From NCBI RefSeq assembly GCF_965229315.1, contig NZ_CBDDJA010000002.1, forward strand, positions 3,100,001 to 3,164,000: a DNA stretch of 64,000 bases, read 5' to 3'. Both the position numbers and the translations under genes were made by a program. The notes beneath the pieces are model-generated. The model did not search any database and was not told the origin of the DNA. It saw nothing but the letters and a program-made list of their open reading frames with translations. This DNA comes from Pelomonas sp965229315 (GTDB lineage Bacteria; Pseudomonadota; Gammaproteobacteria; Burkholderiales; Burkholderiaceae_C). Positions 27,033-34,362 of this stretch are shown here, piece after piece. How positions within the stretch are numbered: position 1 is the first letter of the stretch; each line of letters begins with the position of its first letter.

Positions 27033-28900
27033 TGCGCTCGCAGCTCCCGCCGGCCCAGTTGGCGAAGGCCGCTCTGCAACGCCTGGCCCAGGCCCGGCTG
27101 GAGCCCACGCCCGAGAACTACGGCCGCGCCTATGCCATCGAGGCCGGCACCGAGAACCAGGGCTCGGGCAACGGCAACGGCGTGCCGGAGCGCGCGCAGC
27201 AGTTGATGTTCCGCCTCGTCAGCCTGGCACTGCCTTCCGGCAATGCGCGGCAGGAGCTGCAGACGGCCCTGCGCGAGCAACGCTACGACGAACTGCTGCG
27301 CGAGGTCGACAAGCTGCTGGACACCGCCGGCCCCGGCGCCCAGGCCGAGGCGCTGGTCCAGGTCATCGAGCGCCTGATGCGCGGGCTGGAGCGCGGTGGC
27401 AAGCAGTGGACGTTGGCGCGCAAGAAGGATGGCGTCAACCGCGTGCTGGAACTGGGCCGCAGCGACAGCCAGAAGCTCGTGCGGCGTCTCTCCCAGCTCA
27501 TCGCGAGCTGGGACAAGGACAGCGAAGGCAGCGACGTCGAGACCGACGACGACGGCGGCACGCCCAGCCAGTTCTTCGCCGACAGCGCGTTCGCCGATTC
27601 CGGTTTCGCCGAGGTCAGCCAGCGCGGCGTGCGCGATACCGTGCCGGCGCCCTTGCTGACCCTCACCCCTGCCGAGCCGGCAGCACCGACCCACTGGCCG
27701 CAGGTCGGTGCAGAACTCAACAGCACCGTGCGCCACGCGCTGCGATCGCCGCAGGCCGAGGCGGCGCAGGGCGACGCGCTGATGAGCGAGCTTGAGGCCG
27801 CGCAGGCCGAGCTGAGCAGCGGCGGCGCCACCCCCGAGCGGGCAGCGCAGATGGCATCGCTGTGCCTGCGCGCCCGCCACCTGTTGGACCACCGCCGCCA
27901 TCTCTTCGACGAGATGGGCGGCCTGTGCCGCGAGCTGTCGGCCAGCCTCGTGGAGCTGGCCGAGGACGATTCCTGGGCCCAGGGCCAGGCCGAGGCGATG
28001 AACAACACGCTGGCGCAAGGCCTGTCGGGCCGCGGCGTGCGCACGGTCTCGGAGCTGCTGGCCGGCACACGCGACCGCCAGCGCACGCTGCGCGACGAAC
28101 GCTCCAAGGCACGCGACGCCCTCAAGGGCCTGATCCAGCGCATGCTGTCCGAACTGGGCGAACTGGGCCAGCACACCGACCGTTTCCAGAGCAGCGTGGG
28201 CCGCTACGCCGAAGCCATCCAGCAGGCCGATTCGCTGGAAAGCCTGGCCGGCACCGTGCGCGAGATGGTGGAGGAAAGCCGCAGCGTGCAGGGACTCGTC
28301 GCACAGACGCAGGCGCGACTCACGCTGGAGCACGACCGCGCCGCGGCGCTGACGCAGCGTGTGGACGAGCTGGAGAAGGAACTCACCCGCCTGTCCAGCG
28401 AAGTGCACACCGACCAGCTCACGCAGGTGGCCAACCGCCGCGGCCTCATCAACGCGTTCGGCATCGAGCAGGCCAAGGCCGAGCGGGAGTCGGCGCCGAA
28501 CCCGAAACTGGCGCTGGCGCTGCTGGACATCGACAACTTCAAGAAGCTCAACGACAGCCTGGGCCACCATGCCGGCGACATCGCGCTGAAGTCGCTGGCC
28601 GAGCGCACCCAGGCCTCGCTGCGCCCCGGCGACATGGTGGCGCGCTACGGCGGCGAGGAGTTCGTGCTGATGCTGCCCGACACGCCGCTGGACGAAGCCC
28701 AGGCCGTGCTCGTGCGGCTGCAGCGCTCGCTGTCGGCCGCCCTCTTCAAACACGACGGCAAGGATGTCTTCGTGACCTTCTCCGCCGGCGTGACGCTGTA
28801 CCGCCCGGGCGAGACGCTGGAGGCGGCGCTGGACCGCGCCGACGTGGCGCTGTACGAGGCCAAGCACACAGGCAAGAACCGGGCTTGCATCGCGGAATGA
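27032..28900 (+). CDS. Diguanylate cyclase with long helical N-terminal region
   Basis: A 622-residue soluble protein. The N-terminal 440 residues are mainly helical, with coiled-coil stretches such as EHDRAAALTQRVDELEKELT, and no recognised sensor domain. A C-terminal GGDEF domain carries GGEEF at 540-544, preceded at normal spacing by the RPGD inhibitory-site motif. The DIDNFKKLNDSLGHHAGD segment is standard. It should make c-di-GMP with product inhibition. The start shares one base with the preceding stop, and the stop overlaps the following gene. Confidence 0.88.
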   Translation: MRSQLPPAQLAKAALQRLAQARLEPTPENYGRAYAIEAGTENQGSGNGNGVPERAQQLMFRLVSLALPSGNARQELQTALREQRYDELLREVDKLLDTAGPGAQAEALVQVIERLMRGLERGGKQWTLARKKDGVNRVLELGRSDSQKLVRRLSQLIASWDKDSEGSDVETDDDGGTPSQFFADSAFADSGFAEVSQRGVRDTVPAPLLTLTPAEPAAPTHWPQVGAELNSTVRHALRSPQAEAAQGDALMSELEAAQAELSSGGATPERAAQMASLCLRARHLLDHRRHLFDEMGGLCRELSASLVELAEDDSWAQGQAEAMNNTLAQGLSGRGVRTVSELLAGTRDRQRTLRDERSKARDALKGLIQRMLSELGELGQHTDRFQSSVGRYAEAIQQADSLESLAGTVREMVEESRSVQGLVAQTQARLTLEHDRAAALTQRVDELEKELTRLSSEVHTDQLTQVANRRGLINAFGIEQAKAERESAPNPKLALALLDIDNFKKLNDSLGHHAGDIALKSLAERTQASLRPGDMVARYGGEEFVLMLPDTPLDEAQAVLVRLQRSLSAALFKHDGKDVFVTFSAGVTLYRPGETLEAALDRADVALYEAKHTGKNRACIAE

Positions 28901-29580
28901 AAGCCGCTGCGCTGCTGCTGGGCCTCGTTGCGGCCGCAGCCCAGGCGCAGTCGCCGCGCATGCAGCCGGCTTCCGTGCCCGTCTGCTTCACCGAGTTCCC
29001 TCCCTACGTGGGCGCGGACCTGCCCGACGGCGGCTCGCTGGCCGCGCTGGCGCGCCGTGCCTTTGCCGCGGGCGGCCTGACGATGCAGATCGTCAAGGCG
29101 CCCTGGGCGCGTGCCTATGCCTTGGCCAAGAACGGCGAGTGCCTGCTGATGACGATGTGGCGCAACGAGGAGCGCGACGCCCTCTTCCGCTACTCGCTGC
29201 CGGTGGCTCGCATGCAGCTCGGCTTCTTCGTGCGCGCGGACCGCAATGCGCCGTTGTCAGAGCACGCCAGCATCGCCTTCCAGCGCAGCTCCTACCTGCC
29301 GCCCGAGCTGTCCGACGGGCGCTACCAGCTCAACCCGGTCGTGGACATGCACCCGGCCCTGCAGATGCTGGCCATGGGACGCGTGGAGGCGGTGTTCTCG
29401 GAACGCGCGTCGTTCGAATTCCTGCTCGCCACGCAAGCCCCGCTGCCGACAGGCATCCGCTGGAAGGGCCCGGCGCTGGAGGTCAAGGCCACCTACATGG
29501 CCATTGCAAAAGGCCACCCCAGGGCCGATGCCTGGCTGGCGCTGCTGAACCAGGAAATCCGCCAGTCCGTGCGGAACTGA
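28897..29580 (+). CDS. Periplasmic solute-binding protein, SBP_bac_3-like
   Basis: A 227-residue exported protein with signal peptide MKAAALLLGLVAAAAQAQ. The body (VCFTEFPPYVGADLPDGGSL, MTMWRNEERDALFRYSLPVA, LGFFVRADRN) resembles the family-3 amino-acid-binding fold. No ABC permease or ATPase lies nearby, so it is probably a stand-alone sensor-type or orphan binding protein. The ATG overlaps the stop of the diguanylate cyclase gene (ATGA), which suggests a shared function, perhaps ligand sensing for c-di-GMP control; this is inference. Confidence 0.75.
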   Translation: MKAAALLLGLVAAAAQAQSPRMQPASVPVCFTEFPPYVGADLPDGGSLAALARRAFAAGGLTMQIVKAPWARAYALAKNGECLLMTMWRNEERDALFRYSLPVARMQLGFFVRADRNAPLSEHASIAFQRSSYLPPELSDGRYQLNPVVDMHPALQMLAMGRVEAVFSERASFEFLLATQAPLPTGIRWKGPALEVKATYMAIAKGHPRADAWLALLNQEIRQSVRN

Positions 29581-29599
29581 ACGTCGGCCGCCCCGGCGC

Positions 29600-30946
29600 T
29601 TAGAAGTTGAAGGCCAGCCGCAGGCCGCCCCAGTGCTTGCCGTTGACCATGATGGGCGCCGTCGCTTCCTTCAGCACGACGAAACGGCCGCCCCCCATGT
29701 CGCGCCGATAGGTCTGCAGCAGAAAGGGCCGCGTGTTGCGCGCCGACGCCAGGCCCGTGCGGTCATTGAAGATGCGGCGGTAGCGGCTGTTGGCCGTGTT
29801 CCAGACCGTCTCACCAGGCCGCTGCGGCTGGCAGTACTTGCGGTTGTGCGTGGCGATGTAGCCATTGCGGTCGGCCGCGATGCAGAAGACCACCTTGTCG
29901 CTGAAGCCCAGCACCTTCTCCTGCACGGGCGGAAAGATCCGGTCCGTGAGCTGGCAGAAGCGCGCGGTGTGCTGCTGCGGCGACGTGCCCTCGATGGGCC
30001 GGTAGTTCTGGTCGAACAGGTCGGCCGCGCTGATCTGCCCGGCCTGCAGCGCGCCTTCCAGCAGTGCGGCGATTTCTGCGGCCGCGTCCTGCGCCGCGCG
30101 GATGAACGGCATGTCGTCGACCTCGAAGCCGCTCTCGGCGATCTGCTCGACCAGGTCTTCCGACATGCGCAGGAAACGGTCACTGCCGTCGAATGCCACC
30201 TTCAGGCCGTGCGAGGCCTCCTGCACTTCACGCTCCAGCTCGCGGGCCCGTTCGTTGAGCAGGCTCATCTGCTGGCCGCTCTGCGTGGCCGACTCGGCAA
30301 TGCGCTGCACGTCCGCCTCGACCTCGTGGAAGGCCGCATGGATGGGGCTGGGCTTGTCACGGTTCTCGGTCAGCTCGTTGCTGAAGCGGTCGATGCGCTC
30401 CTGCAGCGTGGCGATGGCACTGACGATGGCCTTGGACGACGACTCCACCTGGCCGGCCAGTGCCTTGACGGCCTCGGCGACGACCGCGAAACCGCGGCCC
30501 GCGTCGCCTGCATGCTTGGCCTCGACGGCCGCGTTGAAGGCCACGAGCCGGGTTTGCAGGGAGATCTTCGTGATCTCGGCGGCAGCGTCGGACACCTGCG
30601 CCAGCGTGGTGGCCATGCCGACCACTTCGCCGCCCACGCCGCCCAGCGCCACACGCGCGCGCTGCACCGCCGCGGCGCTTTGCGCCGTCGCGTCGGCAAT
30701 CGCAGCCTGGGCCTGGCCAATCTGGTTGAGCTGCTGGGCAAGCGCCTGCATGGCCTGGCCCTGCGCCTGGACGACACGCTGCGTGTCCTCCAGCGCGCCA
30801 CGCACTTCGGCGGCGTCCTTGCCCACGGTGGAGATCGAGCGCGACAGGCGCTTGACGACGTTCAGCGCCGCGCTGTCATCGCGCCGGCTGGGCTCTTCGC
30901 TCGAAGCAGCGGGCGGCGAACCGCCCGCTTTGGGCCATCTGAACAT
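29600..30946 (-). CDS. Soluble methyl-accepting chemotaxis-type protein with C-terminal sensor
   Basis: A 448-residue protein without membrane segments. The signalling hairpin lies at about 124-165 (LQTRLVAFNAAVEAKHAGDA, GRGFAVVAEAVKALA). It differs from the common QTNLLALNAAIEA. Residues about 320-448 form a separate domain (FSDKVVFCIAADRNGYIATH, FLLQTYRRDMGGGRFVVLKE, ending HWGGLRLAFNF), placed after rather than before the signalling part. That order is typical of cytoplasmic receptors with a Cache/PAS-like C-terminus. It lies 52 bases downstream of fliA and probably shares the flhBA-flhFG-fliA transcript. Confidence 0.85.
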   Translation of the reverse strand: MFRWPKAGGSPPAASSEEPSRRDDSAALNVVKRLSRSISTVGKDAAEVRGALEDTQRVVQAQGQAMQALAQQLNQIGQAQAAIADATAQSAAAVQRARVALGGVGGEVVGMATTLAQVSDAAAEITKISLQTRLVAFNAAVEAKHAGDAGRGFAVVAEAVKALAGQVESSSKAIVSAIATLQERIDRFSNELTENRDKPSPIHAAFHEVEADVQRIAESATQSGQQMSLLNERARELEREVQEASHGLKVAFDGSDRFLRMSEDLVEQIAESGFEVDDMPFIRAAQDAAAEIAALLEGALQAGQISAADLFDQNYRPIEGTSPQQHTARFCQLTDRIFPPVQEKVLGFSDKVVFCIAADRNGYIATHNRKYCQPQRPGETVWNTANSRYRRIFNDRTGLASARNTRPFLLQTYRRDMGGGRFVVLKEATAPIMVNGKHWGGLRLAFNF

Positions 30947-30998
30947 GCGCTTGTCCCCTGCTTGTTGGCTGGGGCAACCTCATGTGCAGCCCCGCGAT

Positions 30999-31712
30999 TC
31001 ACCAGTCGCGCAGCTTAACGCGCAACCTCGCGATGGACTGGCTGTGCAATTGACAGACGCGGGACTCCGTGACCTTGAGCACGACCGCGATTTCCTTGAG
31101 GTTCATGTCGTGCTCGTAGTACATGCTCATCACGAACTGCTCGCGCTCGGGCAGGTTCTTGATGGCGGCGACCAGCGCCTCGCGCATGCGGTGGTCCTGC
31201 AGCTGCGCCATCGGGTTGGCACCTTCGTCGGCCACGTGGCGGTCGAGGTAGTCCGTGTCGCCATCGGCGCCGCTCATGTCCTCCAGGTAGACGAGCTGGG
31301 TGCCGCGCACCTTGCCCAGCAGCTCCTGGTACTCCAGCAAAGGCAGCCCCATCTCGGCGGCGATCTCCGCCTCGTGGGGCGCGCGGCCCAGGCGCTGTTC
31401 CACCTTGTGCACCGCGACCTCGATCTCGCGCTGCTGGCGGCGCGTGCCGCGGCTCATCCAGTCGCCGCCGCGCAGCTCGTCGAGCATGGCGCCGCGGATG
31501 CGCTGCGTCGCGAAGGTCTCGAACTGCACGCCCTGCTCGGCGTCGAAGCGCGACAGCGCGTCGGTCAGCCCGATCAGGCCGACCTGGATCAGGTCATCCA
31601 CCTCCACGTTGGCCGGCAGCTTGGCAATCATCTGGTGCGCCAGGCGTCGGACCAGCGGGCTGTACTGCTTGATCAGCGTGCTGTTGTCGAGGCGGCCTTT
31701 GGGCGTGTACAT
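30999..31712 (-). CDS. fliA: Flagellar sigma factor FliA (sigma-28)
   Basis: A 237-residue sigma factor starting MYTPKGRLDNS. Region 2 shows YSPLVRRLAHQMIAKLPANV, VDDLIQVGLIGLTDALSRFD and QFETFATQRIRGAMLDELR. Region 4 ends with MNLKEIAVVLKVTESRVCQL and the HSQSIARLR helix. It directs RNA polymerase to late flagellar promoters; seven good matches occur in this window. The start at 31712 has GGAG nine bases upstream; an ATG at 31718 is also possible. It lies after flhG-like in the minus-strand operon and is antagonised by FlgM. Confidence 0.96.
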   Translation of the reverse strand: MYTPKGRLDNSTLIKQYSPLVRRLAHQMIAKLPANVEVDDLIQVGLIGLTDALSRFDAEQGVQFETFATQRIRGAMLDELRGGDWMSRGTRRQQREIEVAVHKVEQRLGRAPHEAEIAAEMGLPLLEYQELLGKVRGTQLVYLEDMSGADGDTDYLDRHVADEGANPMAQLQDHRMREALVAAIKNLPEREQFVMSMYYEHDMNLKEIAVVLKVTESRVCQLHSQSIARLRVKLRDW

Positions 31713-31730
31713 GGTCATCAGCTCCGCACG

Positions 31731-31796
31731 GCCGCCCGAAGGGGCTGATACGCCCCCGCGGGGGGCAGCGAACGCAGTGAGCGTGGGGGCATCATG
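31731..31796. repeat. Intergenic palindromic repeat, family 1, copy a
   Basis: Contains the self-complementary core CGCCCCCGCGGGGGGCAGCG followed by AACGCAGTGAGCGTGGGGG. The second half is shared with the copy at 34306-34362. It occupies the spacer between the flhG-like gene and fliA. Confidence 0.75.
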
Positions 31797-31810
31797 GTCT
31801 CCGGCGGGAT

Positions 31811-32590
31811 TCAGTGCGCTGCGATGAAGGGGTGGGACACCGTGCGCGCCGGGCGCAGCGGGGTCGCGTCGAAGGCGGCGTCGATGGCCGCGCCCGGCGG
31901 TGCCGCGAGCAGCAACTCGCGCGCCAGGTGGCGCAGCTCGGGTGTGAGGGGCGCGTTGTGGGAGGCTTTCGGGTCCAGGCAGGCCCAGTCGCGCAGCACC
32001 GCGCCGAGGAAACCGTCGGCGCACGCGTGGAGCTGCTGCGCGATGCGGGTGGCCACGCGCAGCTGGGGGTGGCAGGCCATCAGCAGACTGTAGACCATCA
32101 GGCCGGCCCGCTGCGACAGCCATTTCATGCCGGCATAGGCCTCGGTGACGCTGTGAGGATCAGCATCCGCCAGCAGCAGCGGGCGCACCTCGCGCAGCGC
32201 GACGACGCGGGCCAGTTCGGCCGCCGGCGCATGCAGCAGGATGACGTCGGCGTCGGGCGCGGCCTCGGCCACGGCCTCCAGGAAGGAAGCGGCCGAGCCG
32301 CTGGCGTTGGTGTGCCTCAGCGGCAGGCCGCGCGCGGCGACATAGGACACGCGCGGCGACAACCGCTCGATGCAGTTGGACAGGTCCACCTGCGCCAGCT
32401 CCGACGGCAGCGGCGAATGCTCGCCGGCGTCGACCACCAGGGTCTGCAGGTTCAACTCGGCAAACGCCGCGCACAGCCCTTCCAGCAGCGCACCGGCGCC
32501 CATGACGCGCGGGTTGCTCACGACGGGCACGAAACGCTGGTTGGATGCGGCGAACAAACGGCGCAGGCCGTGGGCCTGATCCTGGATCAT
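31811..32590 (-). CDS. flhG: FlhG-like MinD/ParA family protein lacking a Walker A motif
   Basis: A 259-residue protein in the flhG position between flhF and fliA. The N-terminus MIQDQAHGLRRLF is the FlhG activation helix (DQAxGLRRL). The fold core is recognisable (LEGLCAAFAELNLQTLVVDA, later ADPHSVTEAYAGMKWLSQRA). However, the P-loop segment reads VVSNPRVMGAGALL at residues 23-36, so both Walker A lysines are missing. It probably cannot hydrolyse ATP in the normal way. The N-terminal helix that stimulates FlhF GTPase is retained. The start at 32590 has AAGGGG six bases upstream. Confidence 0.8.
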   Translation of the reverse strand: MIQDQAHGLRRLFAASNQRFVPVVSNPRVMGAGALLEGLCAAFAELNLQTLVVDAGEHSPLPSELAQVDLSNCIERLSPRVSYVAARGLPLRHTNASGSAASFLEAVAEAAPDADVILLHAPAAELARVVALREVRPLLLADADPHSVTEAYAGMKWLSQRAGLMVYSLLMACHPQLRVATRIAQQLHACADGFLGAVLRDWACLDPKASHNAPLTPELRHLARELLLAAPPGAAIDAAFDATPLRPARTVSHPFIAAH

Positions 32591-32636
32591 GGCTGCCCCT
32601 TGTCCGGTGAGTGCGGAATACGCATGGTGAACGGCA

Positions 32637-34283
32637 TCAGTGGATCGCCCGCAGGCCGGCGTCGGCGAGCGGCCCGCCGGCAAAGATGAGGTTCACGTCG
32701 GTGCTGTCCATGCGCCAGGCGCCCGAAGCGGCGCCCTTGAGCGCGCGCTGCACCAGGGCCACGCTGGGCAGGCGGTGCCAGTCCTCCGGCACGCGCTGGC
32801 CATTGGCCACGCCCAGCACCTTGAGCTTGTGGCGGATCAGCGTGTCCAGCGCCGGCGCGAGCTTGACGGCCTCGTCGATCTTGCTGAGCACGACACCTTC
32901 GCAGGCGGCACCCTTCCAGGCGCTCACCACGTCCTCGATGGTCTCGCCCTGCTGGGCCGCGTTGATGACGAGCAGCTTGTGGATGCTGGGGTGGGCCAGC
33001 ATCTCCAGCAGCTCCTGCGTGCGGCTGTCGCGCTGAGCCGTGCCGGCCGTGTCGATGAGCACCAGCTTCTTGCTGGACAGCAGGTCCAGCAGGTCGTCCA
33101 GCGAGGCGCGGTCGTGCGCGGTGTGCACCGGCACGCCCAGGATGCGGCCGTAGGCGCGCAGCTGCTCGTGGGCACCGACGCGGTAGGCATCCAGCGTGAT
33201 GAGGCCGAGCTGGCTCGCGCCGTGCTTGGTAGCGAAATGCGCTGCCAGCTTGGCGGTCGTCGTCGTCTTGCCCACGCCGGTGGAGCCGATCAGCGCGAAC
33301 ACGCCGCCGCGATCCTCGATGGCCGGAGCGGCCTCGTCGGTCTGCAGGTTGCGCGACAGCACGTGCGCGGACCAGGCCGTCTCGTCGGCCGGGTCATGGG
33401 GCGAACCGGCCTTGAAGTCGGACGGGCAGCTCTCGGCCAGCTTGCGCACCAGCGCCGGGCTGAAGCCCAGCTCCAGCAGCCTCTGCGTCAGCCGCGCCTG
33501 CACCGGCTGGCGCTGCAGTTTCTCCATGAAGGCCAGCGAAGAGAAACGCTCCTCGATCAGGCCGCGCATCTGGCGCAGCTCGGCCGCCATGTCCATCTGG
33601 TTGCGCTGGCTGGCGCTGGGCTGGCCGGGCAGCGGCAGGGGTTCGGCGGCGCCGACGTCGCTGAGCCGCGGCACCGGGCGCGCGGAGTTCGCGGTCGGGA
33701 TGCGGATCTCGTCGCGCAGCACCGGCGGCGCCGGGCGCGGCTGGGGCTGGGCCGGCGCTGGCGCGGCACGCTTGGGCGCCAGTGCGGCCAGCGCCTCGGC
33801 GGCACGGCGTTCGCGCTGAGCACGCGCGCCGTCCAGCGACACGGCAGCAGGCTGCACGGGTGCCGGGGCCACGCGGGGCGCTGCGGGCACCGGGTCGGGC
33901 TGGCCGGCCAGTTCCGCCTGGCGGCGGCGCAGCACGCGTTCGCGCACGTAGTCCTGGAAGGACAGCGTGCTCATCGCCAGCTCCTGTGCGTCGCCCTGCA
34001 CATCGGCGCTGCCGAAGCTCGGCTCCAGGCGATCCGCACGCTCCGCGAAGCTGGCGCGGCCCGAGGCCTGGGCCGGTTGCTGCACCTGCGGGCGGGCCAC
34101 GGTGCGCGGCGCGGTGGCCGCCATCTGCTCGATCTGACCCATGCCTTCGGGTGCCATGGCCAGCACCTCCACGCCACCGGGCACGGATTTGTTGGACAGC
34201 ACGACGGCGTCACTGCCGAACGCCTGCTTGACGAGCGCGAGCGCCTCGCGCGATGTGCGGGCCGTGAATTTGCGGACGTTCAT
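32637..34283 (-). CDS. flhF: Flagellar SRP-like GTPase FlhF
   Basis: A 548-residue protein. The N-terminal B domain starts MNVRKFTARTSREALALVKQ. A Pro/Ala-rich middle follows. The NG GTPase domain has P-loop GSTGVGKT (333-340), LITLDAYRVGAHEQL, LIDTAGTAQRDSRT and a late SKIDEAVK. FlhF sets flagellar number and pole placement with FlhG. It is 46 bases upstream of the flhG-like gene in the flhB-flhA-flhF-flhG-fliA operon. Confidence 0.95.
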   Translation of the reverse strand: MNVRKFTARTSREALALVKQAFGSDAVVLSNKSVPGGVEVLAMAPEGMGQIEQMAATAPRTVARPQVQQPAQASGRASFAERADRLEPSFGSADVQGDAQELAMSTLSFQDYVRERVLRRRQAELAGQPDPVPAAPRVAPAPVQPAAVSLDGARAQRERRAAEALAALAPKRAAPAPAQPQPRPAPPVLRDEIRIPTANSARPVPRLSDVGAAEPLPLPGQPSASQRNQMDMAAELRQMRGLIEERFSSLAFMEKLQRQPVQARLTQRLLELGFSPALVRKLAESCPSDFKAGSPHDPADETAWSAHVLSRNLQTDEAAPAIEDRGGVFALIGSTGVGKTTTTAKLAAHFATKHGASQLGLITLDAYRVGAHEQLRAYGRILGVPVHTAHDRASLDDLLDLLSSKKLVLIDTAGTAQRDSRTQELLEMLAHPSIHKLLVINAAQQGETIEDVVSAWKGAACEGVVLSKIDEAVKLAPALDTLIRHKLKVLGVANGQRVPEDWHRLPSVALVQRALKGAASGAWRMDSTDVNLIFAGGPLADAGLRAIH

Positions 34284-34305
34284 GGAGCCTCCTGCCGAGC
34301 CGCCT

Positions 34306-34362
34306 CAAAGGAGGCGAACGCCCCCTCGGGGGGCAGCGAACAAATGTGAGCGTGGGGGTACA
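34306..34362. repeat. Intergenic palindromic repeat, family 1, copy b
   Basis: Core CGCCCCCTCGGGGGGCAGCG, then AACAAATGTGAGCGTGGGGG, closely matching the fliA-spacer copy. It fills the gap between flhA and flhF and runs up to the flhA stop codon. Confidence 0.75.

Noticed and set aside
24765..28867. Two long minus-strand frames (753 and 723 residues) opposite the c-di-GMP genes
   Set aside because: Both are mirror frames of genes with intact GGDEF/EAL motifs and are His/Gln/Arg-rich without domains.
31811..32590. A frameshift destroying the FlhG P-loop
   Set aside because: The reading frame is continuous from a good ribosome site through the whole domain, and the segment still follows the hydrophobic pattern; a base error would have to be compensated on both sides.
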